A stretch of DNA of 41,429 nt from Mnemiopsis leidyi (lineage: Eukaryota > Ctenophora > Tentaculata > Lobata > Bolinopsidae), in contig JH153129.1 in assembly GCA_000226015.1 (NCBI GenBank), positions 121,656 to 163,084 on the forward strand, given 5' to 3'. Below are positions 1 to 11,044 of this stretch, piece by piece (within the stretch, counting starts at the first letter, position 1; each line of letters starts with the position of its first letter). The translations under genes were made by a program, and so were the position numbers. Below the pieces are notes generated by a model. It searched no databases. It worked only from the letters and a program-made list of their open reading frames with translations, and was not told the DNA's origin.

Positions 1-1286
1 GTGTACATGTAATGACCAGGTCAGTGTGACATGTAATGACCGAGTAATTTTAGTTCTACAGTGAGATTAGATGACATGGTTTACCAAATCTCGCTGTTAT
101 TGTTACTTTAATGAAAATATATGTGCTGAACTGCGACACATTTACAGTAAGTGTGACATTTTTAAACTAATAAAACCTGTTTAGTGAGCCGAAATGCCGC
201 GGTTTCAAATAACTCATCACTTTATCACGCAGGTTTGTTGATGACATGTCGAAAACAAACAAAGACTTCAAACTTTTCTGAAAAGGATTACTTGGAAGCA
301 TCAATAAGTGCCTGACTGCTTTGGTGTTGGAGACTATTAATCACTAAGAATTTTATGAAATAATACACATTTATAAATAATACACATTTGACAAAAATTT
401 AGCCGTAATTTAATGCGATTAACTCATTTAGTGAGATACAATGGATCTGAGATTTTATGAATTCAAAGATGAGCATTTTTGCTTATAAATCTGGAAATTT
501 GATTGATTATAATGTATGATATATATTTGGCTTTATCTTTAATCCGCCAGTATTGATTTTATGCCAAAACGACTTTACTACAAACCATTGTCTCACAACT
601 AAGAGCTTTAACAGGGCCGGTAGTGGAAATCGTGCCAGTTCAAATATCTGCTCCGTACACATCATTTAGCTTGGTTGATCCTTCAGCACAATTTGTTAGA
701 TGATAAATTAAGATAATAAAATCAGATATAAACGGTTAAACTGATACTCAGTTTTTTACGTCCTTTCTTCTCGTCTATACTATTGAGCTATATGATGTTA
801 TTCGTCCATGCATTTTGTTGCAGGCTGGTTATCTAGACAGTTGATTCTCGTGATGAATTCCTTCATAAACTGACCGCCTTACGGAACGCGCGATCACCGA
901 ACTGAATTTGATTGATCAAAGTTTTTACCGCTTCTTCTTAGTGTAACAGAAACGAGCCGCGCACATGCTTTCTCGTATGAGCCAGATAACCGCCAGGCGA
1001 GTCTTTTAAGTTGCACTGCAGCAGTTTGCACTGTCTATCTCGCAAAAATAAGCATGCATTACAATCGAGATAGAAGAATTGATTGCTGCTCACAGTCCAG
1101 GGGGTGATTTAAAAGAGCGTTGAGAGGTGAAGTCCACTACCAGAAGGTGCTAAAGGTACAAGGTGTATTCTAGATTCACGTGCTCCTTGACACTTAAACA
1201 GTCACCATGGCAACCCTCTTCCATAATCACAGAATATTAATTCAGCCACTCACCATCCTGTGTTATGTCCCACAATGTGAGCTGAC
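1..1286. other. 5' spacer, no gene seen
   Basis: AT-rich sequence with no long reading frame and no exon-like stretch that I could recognise on either strand. The last few hundred bases are less AT-rich and lead into the reading frame at 1287, so they may hold its promoter and 5' UTR, but I see no clear TATA box. Confidence 0.4.
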
Positions 1287-1712
1287 ATGGCCAAGTTCAA
1301 ACGGTTATTCAAAAAACGAAGAAGACGGTCCATGTCTCTAGATGACATCAATTTTCTCTCGAGAATTCAGCCACATGAAAATTCGACCAGCAGTGTGAAG
1401 AGGCAGCTGCAGATGAAATGTCACTCGTTTGCAGAGTACTCCAGGCAACAGATACGAAAGTTAAGGAGAGATAGGATCAGTTCAGAAAGTGAGAGTGTAA
1501 GGACGGTTTATAGTGCAGATAACATCACACTTTCTGACAACGAAGAAGACCTGTCAGGTTGTAGGGACACAGTTCATGGTCGGACCAGCAGCAGACATCT
1601 GCAGCTTCATCTCAACAACGACATATTTAGGCTCAGGGTTGTCGTTGCAATGTTTCTCTTTACTTCCTTGTATTTTGTTTTCGCCATGCCTCTTATTCTT
1701 AGATTGATGTGA
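1287..1712 (+). CDS. Small basic protein with C-terminal membrane segment
   Basis: Open frame of 141 residues starting ATG GCC AAG. Residues 4-15 are strongly basic (FKRLFKKRRRRS). The middle is Ser/Arg-rich and polar with an acidic patch (DNEEDL). Residues about 117-138 form one hydrophobic segment that ends close to the stop, as in a tail-anchored protein with a cytosolic N-terminus. No signal peptide and no known family was recognised. The last codons overlap a consensus splice donor: GTGAGT begins at 1709, inside the ATG-TGA at the end of the frame. The frame could therefore be only a first exon ending at 1708 (phase 2), with the membrane segment being the first of several. I found no convincing next exon, so the single-exon reading is kept with moderate confidence. 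Codon use and composition look coding compared with the surrounding AT-rich DNA. Confidence 0.5.
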   Translation: MAKFKRLFKKRRRRSMSLDDINFLSRIQPHENSTSSVKRQLQMKCHSFAEYSRQQIRKLRRDRISSESESVRTVYSADNITLSDNEEDLSGCRDTVHGRTSSRHLQLHLNNDIFRLRVVVAMFLFTSLYFVFAMPLILRLM

Positions 1713-1761
1713 GTTAGTATTACTTTCAATTATGAAATTCTGGCGTTCTTAACCATCTAAC

Positions 1762-2130
1762 CTCAAAAACTAGCTTTAGAGTTGCTTTAAAACTTTGAGA
1801 GGATATTCCTACTATCGAACTTGACAGAATTGAACAGTCTCAGGAACTTTGACTGAACCGGACAGCGGACAGAGTCCACCTACGGCAAACTAGAAAAATT
1901 GAACGTGTTTTTAGGACGTTTCGTGGAACTTCTTAGCCAATTCAAAAACTAGCTCTTGAGTTGCTTTGAAACTTTAGAGGTTATTCCGAATTTGACGCAA
2001 TCGAATTCGAAGAGTTTCAAGAACTTTGACAGAGCCTGGCAGAGTTCACCTACGGCACCCAAAAAATGGAACGAATTTAAAGGACTTATGTTTCAGTCGT
2101 TTTTAGCCATCTCAAAAATTAGCTCTCAAG
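1762..2130. repeat. Diverged ~175-bp tandem repeat, 2+ copies
   Basis: The phrase TCAAAAACTAGCT followed by GAGTTGCTTTGAAACTTTAGAGG-like sequence recurs with start points near 1762, 1941 and 2111, giving periods of 179 and 170 bases. Downstream parts also match between copies 1 and 2 (CAGAGTTCACCTACGGCA-like). Copy 3 is cut where the FLYWCH remnant begins. It probably derives from a degenerate mobile or satellite sequence. Confidence 0.6.
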
Positions 2131-2136
2131 TTGCTT

Positions 2137-2355
2137 CAGCAGGCCAGCCTGCTGAGCCGCCTTCCTCTTGAGAGACTGCTTGGCTTGGAAGACAGAGTCG
2201 TGGGAGTGGTCACGGGCAGGAGAAGTCAGCTGGTCGCGAGACGTCCAATGTAGTAATCGGGGCTCTGCAACCCTTGCGAAAGTCCACACACTTCCAGTAG
2301 GTAGTCTCGTTCTTCTTCTTGTCCAGCCAGTTCCCGCTATTATGTACTAGCTAGT
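2137..2355 (-). pseudogene. FLYWCH-type zinc-finger remnant, frameshifted
   Basis: The reverse strand reads NSGNWLDKKKNETTYWKC, then VDFRKGCRAPITTLDVSRP, then ADFSCP and a stop. Shifting frame by one base continues with RDHSHDSVFQAKQSLKRKAA. Together this matches the FLYWCH zinc-finger layout: YWxC, a second Cys about six residues on, then a DHxH pair. FLYWCH domains occur in DNA-binding proteins and often in proteins tied to Mutator-like transposons. A one-base frameshift between the Cys half and the His half, and an in-frame stop just upstream, indicate a decayed copy or a mobile-element fragment rather than a working gene. An exon with a sequencing error is the alternative. It lies at the end of the diverged tandem repeat. 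Confidence 0.6.
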
Positions 2356-2369
2356 AGCATGTTATCTGA

Positions 2370-2488
2370 TTCGGACAAATGTCCAGGAAACGGATATTTG
2401 TCCGAACGGACATTTGTCCGAATATGCTTGTTAACAGGCATTCGGACAAAAGTCCGTTCGGACAAATGTCCGTTCGGACAAATGTCCG
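2370..2488. repeat. Cluster of near-palindromic 16-bp units
   Basis: The unit TTCGGACAAATGTCCG is nearly its own reverse complement. Three head-to-tail copies fill 2441-2456, 2457-2472 and 2473-2488. Earlier copies occur at 2370 (partial), 2391-2404 and, in the opposite sense, 2405-2422. The whole block could fold as a hairpin or be bound by a dimeric protein. Confidence 0.85.
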
Positions 2489-2559
2489 CCAATCAGCCAG
2501 TGCATACCTAAAATTAAAAGCCATATGGATTCAGCGTCCAAATAGTAATTTTTTAGAAC

Positions 2560-5500
2560 TTATACTGTATACACTATCATAATTTAAAGATTAAAATGTT
2601 ATTATGAAGCCCTCGTTAAGAGCTTGTAAACACGATCATATTATCGGGAATCGGAATCACGTAAAAAGTAAAAATAAGTTGTTCCGTGGTAAACGCTTAA
2701 GTTGATATTGAGTTGAAAACGTTTTAAAGTCAAAAATAAACCGTACACTGTTGAGTTGACCCACTAGTCTTCAGACTGCCAATAGCTCAACAGCAGACCC
2801 CAGAATTAGAAGTAGAGTTTCCCATTTCGTGAGTCTTGAGACAGCTTAGAACACAGGAGTACAATGTTACAATGTTCAATCGACAGTGCTTTGTACTAAC
2901 TAAGTTCTTTTCATAACTAGGAAACCTCGGTCACAGTTATTAGCTTGATTTCAACACTCTGCTGACGGGATACCAGATACAGTTCCCCTGCTTTATCTTA
3001 ATTGTACTTAAATTACTATCACTCAGTGTGCGTAAAGGCCAGCTTTTGTTAAAGGTTGACCTTAAAGCACACCGGAAAACGTGTAAACCCCAAGCATTCT
3101 GCTGTAATTTGACAGGGTCATAGTTGTTGTACAGGGTTAAAAGCTTTCTCAAAGTTATCTCCAAGTTAGCTTTGCTGTGAAATGTCCTTGATCCGGTTCC
3201 TGGGCTATCTTTACCTTCGACTTCTGCTTCATAGAAATTACTCAACATTATTATTAGCAGGCCGGAATTATGTCGAGGAAAATTCTCCATTTTTCGCGAA
3301 TTTTTGAAAATTTCTCACGCTGTTTGCACCTAGATCAAATTCAAACGCCTCATTGTTTCCCAGCTGGTAGCAGCTTTGTTGAACTCGGGCTATAGGACGG
3401 TCAATGCAGCACCACTCTCTTCCCTAACAAGGTGTAGAGAGTCACATAACACTATAAACATGCGCCGCCACTGCTCATGCTGTACAATTGTCCACCTACA
3501 ATAGGAGCCCAGATATTGCCAATCATTGAATTATGTAACACATAATCCCATCTACGAGCCTTGAAGAGTGAGGGTACGGTGTTCCGACGTTTAATAAAGT
3601 TTGCGGGTGGTCACTTCAATTGTGCACATGCGACGTCTTTGTTACCCGCTGTGATTCGTTACAAAACCACATTTGCCAGCTCATGCTCTTCATTGAGAGT
3701 ACATTTATGAATAAACATAACCCTGCAGAGAAGTGACAGTGTCTAGTGATCGAGTTTAACAGTTGAGCCGACCCTATGATCGGGTTACACTGTGCCCCGC
3801 GATAATCATGAAACGTAACAACTGCAATCTTCCTTTCATCCGATTATTTTGCTATTGTGCTTCCTTTTTACATACTTATAATCTTAGTTAGATAAATTTG
3901 CAATCTCTAAGTCTCAGTTCTTGAATCAGCATTGTTTTTGATGTTTTTAAGAGGTATGGTAAAACATTCACGTTCTACACCTTGCAATAACACATAACTA
4001 TCGCAATTACATTGGTACTGGTATGGTTATGTTGGAATATATCTTGTCGATCTGATAGATTGAGTCAAGTATGGCGAGTATTGCTCTCATGGTAGGGCTA
4101 TGATTCCTTTGCTGATGATCAATAGTGACAATACCAGATATTATTACTTAACAGTTTACCATGCTACTATTTAGCATTATCTGCGTTAAAGATACCATAT
4201 CTTGTGAAGCTGAAACTTATCAAGAATAACTTTCAGTGGCGAACGTCCGTGTGAAATTCTCTTGATTAGGTTAAATCACCAAGAATTCAATGAGAAACTT
4301 GAGTACAGTTAAAAGCTAAAAAGCCAATTTGATAACCAATTAAATTGTTGAGATTAAATTGGTGTTCAAGTTTCATGGGAACTCCGCAAAACAATTAGTC
4401 TTCACCCCGGTCTCCCACGTGTTCTGCTTCTATGTAGCTCTAATTAATTCTCAAAAGGAAGTTGCAAATAAAATACTGTCAGCTCACTTGTTTGTTCTTC
4501 AAGGACTTACCTTGTGGTTGACTTGCCAATACAGCGCGGTTTTAATTGTATTTTTATTTTCTCATTCTACTCCTTTTTAGTTGTGCAGTTAGTGTCACAG
4601 CCAATATTTCCCCAGACAAAATTTTAACTTTTGCACACGTTGAATTGGAATAGTAGAATTGAAATAAAACGACTGCAACATTTTATTTGAGGGTTTCAGT
4701 TAAAATTCTTAATTGTAGCACAGCCGTTCAGGTGGGAATCCCCTCAAATTTCGATTCGGTGAAACTTACAGCTCTAAATTTGCTGAACTGTAAACAAAGC
4801 GAGTCTTTATTTTACAGGATATCAATATCATTATCGTGATCAGAATCTCCTCAGCTGCCCGGCCCGATATATCACTATTAGCGCTAATGCAGGCCACCAT
4901 AAACCATAGTTATCATCGAGGTCATTTGCATTCTGACCACGTTAATAATGATCGTGTCCGGGTCACACTTTGTAATCGGTAATACTGATAGCTAAAGCTA
5001 ATCTATAGTCAATGCTTCAGACGCAGGAGAATGTCAAGAGAAATGTCTGCAGTGCCGATATAGCGATATTGGCTGTGGAACTACCTCGGCTTGCTAATTA
5101 TTGGCTGGCAAATTTCCTGTCCAACTGTTACATGAGAAAAGTGTCTGCACAGCAGTACTGATTTTACCGTTCTGGTTGATCTACTGCAGCTTTCTGGTTG
5201 AGTTTTGGTTTTCTGCAGGTGCCTCCTTCAAACCATTGTCTTTATATTAGAGAGCATTCTTTTGTTAATGTCAAGTCTTAGTTTAAACAGAAACGATACC
5301 CATCCCGGTATTATCATAATTACCAATTCCATATTACTATTGATTTTCAAGTTCAACCATGTGCTCTATGAAAATTACTCGCTGAGATTTGAAAACTGCT
5401 TTACTCGTAAAATAGTTTAAGCTAATGTAAATAGTTTTAGTTCATGTCAGCTGTCATGAGCTCTGTCTGTGTGGTTATAGTTAATGCAATACATTTGACT

Positions 5501-8500
5501 GGTTAACAATTACCAGCCGTGGTGTCCTGACTATTAGTATAGTAACTCTACTTTATATTAATAGGTGTGAAAATTACTTTCCGCTCGACAGCTATTTGTC
5601 ACATAGGTACTGTCAAGAAAAGCTGATTAATCAATCTTGCTACAAATATGCTTGCCGAGCAACTCAAGGCAGAAGAAGGAATGTTGATTAATCTTTTTTT
5701 AGATTATTTTTATTTAACAATTCGAATGTCTTCATCATGGCAAGTTTTTGAATTTCAAGTAACAAATAGGGTGGGCGCAGTAATTCAATTCAAAAGTATC
5801 ATTGCTTCGAGAGAACTAATGAATTGCAACAGAAACACTGAACTTTAAGTTAACTACCCTACTTCAAAGCTACTTAGGAGTACGTAGACGTAAAACTGGG
5901 ACAAAAATAGCCACAGTAGACCTTGTTCCACTTCCAGTATGCTAGATCGAATTAAACTCTAAATTTAAATCGGCATTTAAATCTAAAGTCTAGCACGCAA
6001 TTGTAATCAATTGTACGACTGCCGTGAAAATAAGACAGGGAAACTTTTATTGAACAAACTAATAGGGTGGGCGCAGTAATGCCTCAAAGGGTTTGTAACA
6101 TCAAGGATGTTGACTAAGCTTAATAAATCCTCTGCATGAACATGATTTTGCTTTTAAGCTCATTCAACTCAGTGACATTATTACTAAAAGTGAACGCTTT
6201 AGTGCACGTAAGAAATAAGAATTGACGATTTGATCAGTTTGTCCCGACTAACAGTTACCCTTTGTATCTCAAAGTTGAAGTTCAAGTCATTAGCAAAATG
6301 TTTCTTGTGTTTAACTTTAACTTCATTCAGTTTTAGTTAGATTTTCAAGTGGAATTTTGACTTATATACAAAGTTTAGCACAACGTAAAGCACAACTTTA
6401 AGTTAAGAAGACATTTTTTCTTTTTAAATCAAAAACCACTTGCTGCTTTTTTGAAATCACTTTTAAAGAAAGATATTTTGGGGATCAGGGGTTTTCTAGC
6501 TTGTCATTGGTCAAAAGTTGAGACCCCTCCCCAAAATACCTTTCTCTATTGCTTTGTTCTTTCCAACAACGTTAACTGAACAAGCATCAAATCATGCTCC
6601 TGAATCTTATCGATCTTTATTTCGAACTCTGAGAAAAGGTAATACAGCTCCAAACTCTGATGACCGGAGTTGTCTAAGAACCGCTAAGACTAAGAGCTTT
6701 ATGTTATATAGCAGTAATATAGATATCTCTTATTTCTGAGTCCAGGATCACGAAGCATGACCCCAGTTTTAATTTTAGCGTTACAAATTGTATCCAATGT
6801 TATAGCCCTAAAATTACTTCGAAATTTCATTGTAAAGATCAATTAAGAGTAACTAACGTTCCTCATAATTGGAAATTTGATACTGTAATTCCCTCTAACA
6901 AAACGACTTCAGAACATACCTTCAAATTCTTCAACAGCTGTTAGGTGTTCCGACAATTTTACCCGTGGCCGGATGATTGTTTTATTGTGCTTATACTGCT
7001 ATGGGAAAATTACTTATCTAGGGCTACAAGCATCAATTAATGATCAATAAATCTTGTAAAACAGCGGCTTATATATCAGAAAGAACAGACACTTAGCATG
7101 CTGTGTAAAACTAAAGGCACATCGTATCAGATTCATTTCGGTATAACAAAAAGACTGGTCTGTTCTCTCTATTCTTCAATTTAAGCAAATCTTTACGGTG
7201 GTGCTCCGGCTTCTTTTGTTTTTGCTGCTCATGACATTTTCACATTTTTAGAGCGAATTTTTTCGACAGGACGGAATTCTTTCTGTCTATCTCAGTTGAT
7301 TATCTTTTAGGTTGCATGAATTTTTAAGTTGAGTAACTGTACTGCTCTGATGTTTTAACTTTTATTCACGAAGTGATGTGGAATTATATTTTCCAAACGG
7401 AAAAAGTATTGAATTTCAGTTTTGTGATTCAGCACTAGCTGTGGTGAAATTCACTTTCCATATCAGCGATATAACATTGGTAATGTACTAATGTTTGCAT
7501 CTGTTCAGCACCGTATAAGTGCCACAGTCTACTTCTAGCTAGCTTGGCCCTATTCTACATCTCGACATGCGTGTATTCACTGTATTCAGGATAATCTGAA
7601 TAAAATGTAAGATTTTGTCTTACATTGGCTTCACTACGTTAACTTTAGCAGCTACAAACTCTTAAACTTTTCGTCCCTAAGTTAAACAGACACCCACTTA
7701 TGATATTTGCAGATCTTTTGCTTCGTCTCTAGTATGACCTCTAAGAGTTTTGTTACTATGATATCTATTGAAATATCTAATACAGTATTAATTTAGTATT
7801 GAAACTTTAATTGTTGCAGAATAAAGCTTTTAGCTGTAAAGTATACAGTATGACAGTTTGTATAAAGTTGCACAGTTGACAAACTTAACTTTAGCTTTAG
7901 TTCGTAGGAAATACGAATTAGCATGGTTCTTTAAGTAAATCAGCATACGCATTAGTTCATTGATTTTTATCTAACGCATGTTTATTAATTCTGATCGTGA
8001 AGCGATACACGTTACGAGTAAATACTATAGTTCAGGTCATATTATTGTTGTTGATTGTAACTGAGTCTTATAAATTGAGGTGTTCTATCAAAGAGGACAT
8101 GGCAATCAGTTATATAAATAGTGCAGTACTGAGTATATCGAGCAGTGACTACAGAACATTTACCGAACCTCATCAAAGTTACAGCAAGGCCAATACAGGT
8201 CTGTCAATAGCAGCAATACAAGGTTATAATGGTTCCTGCTGACAAAGGAGGGTTGGTGTGCCACTTTTAATCCATTACTCAATAAGTTAATAACAGTATT
8301 CAAGGTGTCTATACATCTACTTGCGGCCGCTATAAGATGTGTTATCATATGAGTGGTTTATGTTTGTTCGACCTGGGTGCTGTTTGGACAATTTGGCAGG
8401 TAATGCTTGTCTTAAATTTCATCGTTTCTCAACCAAACAGTGATTAAAGTTGTAAACCTCATCCAAATGGTCCTCTCTAAATAGAGTGTTTTCCAGAAAG

Positions 8501-8700
8501 TCTACATTATTGTTATAACCTTAAAGCAAAGATTTATGTAGAAGTTAAAGAAAGATCACGAGTAAGAAGTAAGATCACCAGTTTGAGTTAGACAGAAAAG
8601 CGCGGAATAAAGACAGGTCGTTAACCGCCGCTCAGCACGTCCGCGCATTATAAGTGAGACTAGGAAAGAAAGTAGTTCCACTAGCAGGTGTTCACACGTT
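2560..8700. other. Long AT-rich spacer without a supported gene
   Basis: About 6 kb with only short, unremarkable reading frames. The longest is a minus-strand 116-codon frame at 2940-3290 with no recognisable domain. An identical 20-base word occurs at 5765-5784 and 6061-6080. No tRNA, rRNA or clear exon was recognised. Regulatory DNA cannot be excluded. Confidence 0.45.
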
Positions 8701-8766
8701 CAGTCCAACAGTAAACTTTTCACTCTGAATATCCCAACACGGATTGTTTAGTGTCGGTTAGTCGGC

Positions 8767-8850
8767 GTTGTTCTAGAAAACATGTTTTCAGAACGGAACA
8801 ATCTTACTGGGTGTTGTTCTAGAAAACATGTTTTCAGAACGGAACAATCT
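8767..8850. repeat. Duplicated 38-bp palindromic element
   Basis: Two identical 38-base copies (8767-8804 and 8813-8850) are separated by 8 bases. Each contains an interrupted palindrome centred on AAAACATGTTTT, with TTGTTC on one side and GAACAA on the other, so each copy can form a stem. Confidence 0.85.
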
Positions 8851-8970
8851 GTTATATATTTGCTTCTATTTTGTTATATATATTAACCAGTTAACTCTGT
8901 TCAGAATGACCTGATATATAGCCTCTCTTTCCATTATTATTTAACAGTCATACGTGTGCTCCTCACACTA

Positions 8971-9250
8971 ACTTAAACATAACACGTGTGTTACTTGGTA
9001 ACTTGTTACCTGGGTAACCAACACGTGAGTAACTTTAGTTACTAAAACTTACTTAACCATAACACTTACTTAACTATAACACTTAATTAACCATAACACG
9101 TGTGTTACTTGGTAACTTGTTACCTGGGTAACCAACACGTGTGTAACTTGAGTAACTAACACTTACTTATCCATAACACTTATTTAACTATAACACTTAA
9201 TTAACCATAACACGTGTGTAACTTGGGTAACTAACACTTAAACTCAACCA
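8971..9250. repeat. Minisatellite, 114-bp period, GTTAC/GTAAC-rich
   Basis: The phrase CATAACACGTGTGT recurs at about 8978, 9092 and 9206, exactly 114 bases apart. Within each unit are shorter related words (TAACACTTACTTAAC, GGTAACTTGTTACC) and CACGTG cores, so the array has a nested, palindrome-rich structure. Confidence 0.8.
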
Positions 9251-11044
9251 TAACCCTCAACAGGATCTAAGTAAAAATGCGATAACACTTGTAACGCTAA
9301 CTCGCGAAGGTGTTTAAGACGATCGATTTGAGGTGTTAAAATTAATCACGTACTTAAACCAAGGCATAAAGCATTAAAGCCGTGCCGATTACTAGTTCTA
9401 GCACAGCATCGCTAACAAAACCTTGGAGACTTGGCTTATCCAGTCCGTGGATCATCCTATAATCATGATAATATCATCTATTACTCTTCATAATATCATC
9501 TATTAGTAGTCTCGACCGATAATTATGCAACTCTGAGGGTTTATCATTCTTTTCTTGACCTCTATACCGGGTCAAAGCATTTGGTTGTGTGTGAGAGTAA
9601 GTCTTGGCGCTATTTGACGTGTCAGATCGTTGATGATAAAAATTGCTGGTTTTTGCCATCACGCCCTAACTCATGTTGGTACCAACAATCTATGTGCATG
9701 GTGTGTGCAAATGGACTTATCAATGGGTCATTGTCACAAATTATATTTATCAATTCATGAATTGTGCGCCTTCGTCCAACTGTCCAATATCAGATGAGGA
9801 GCAGACATGTCACTCTTATGTTACATCCATGATAACGTGCTGTCTTAAAATGATTACATTTTGCAATTTTGCTCCTTAGTTTATAATGAAACACAATCTC
9901 GACCTTTCATCTGCCTTTAAAATCCTCCGTTAAATTACCGAATTAATGAATGTTAGATATTTGACACATTAAAGCTATAAAATTGATGTTTCAACAATCG
10001 CGGACACTCAATTTCTTACTCCTCATGAAATATTGTGCTATTTTCTCCCATGTATAAGTAGCTTGTGGCCCTTATACACAACAGATTCAGCCTTCGTTAA
10101 CTTAATCTTATTGAACTCTTGTTGCAGTAAAAAGTTGAATTGGCTCCTCCATCTGGCATCTGTTACCTAATATGATCAATTTCTAATAAATTTGTTATTG
10201 TGGCTTTTCAATGGATAGTTAGAAAGTAGGACGTTTTTTTACTAAAAACTTTAATCGACTTGTATAATCAGTGTTGCGGCTGGTTTTTTAAATGGCGCGT
10301 GCAAAAACACTTCAACTGGTTTAGAAGCCAAGCGTTAAACAGGGAAGTCGTGGGGTTGATTACCTGAGAAACCTGACTATCACCTAAACATGACGAGTGA
10401 CTATTGTTGTAATTTCTAATCGCTATAATTCGGCTCAATTAGAATATTCCAAGTACTGTATAAACCGGTGTATTCTGTGTGTTAAGCCGATTATTTGCTG
10501 TTTCCTGCGGTAGATTTTACAAATTCTCTGTGTATATATACGATTATTTGCTGCCACTGCAGTACTTTCATTTTGCGGCATTATTGATTTTACTTTCAAA
10601 GTCGTACCAGTTTGAATATCATGTGTCAACTCGTGCGGTAGCTATAAGGCCCCCTACTGCACCGACATTAGAGGTATATTAATACTATCTTTTAGCCAAT
10701 ACTATCTTATAGCCACTCCGTGTTAATATCCGGCTGGTGGTACGGTAATTTGTGGTGTCTATCGTCACTTTTGACCTCTTTGTTTGGTTACGGTATATTC
10801 AGAACTTAGGTCTACCGTCTACTGCAGTGCTAGTTTTGTTTTTGTTCATCTTAGAGATTGCTATATATTTCATCCTAAGTTAAATATTCCTTAAAGTTAA
10901 ATTTTCCCAGTTTTGATATAAAACCCTACAGATATATGGTGATATATAATGGTAATGAAATGGAAAACAAGCGACTACCCTGGATTCCCTCATTAGAAAT
11001 AACTTCACTGTCTACGATTTAGAACCAACACACAACACACCAAG
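9251..11044. other. Spacer upstream of the tetraspanin-like gene
   Basis: AT-rich, with short non-descript reading frames only. The last ~100 bases before 11045 contain A/C-rich sequence (ACACACAACACACC) directly before the start codon, consistent with a 5' UTR. No TATA box stands out at the expected distance. Confidence 0.4.

Noticed and set aside
2940-3290. Minus-strand 116-codon frame
   Set aside because: No recognised domain, no promoter or splice signals that stand out, and AT-rich codon use. Not excluded, but not supportable.
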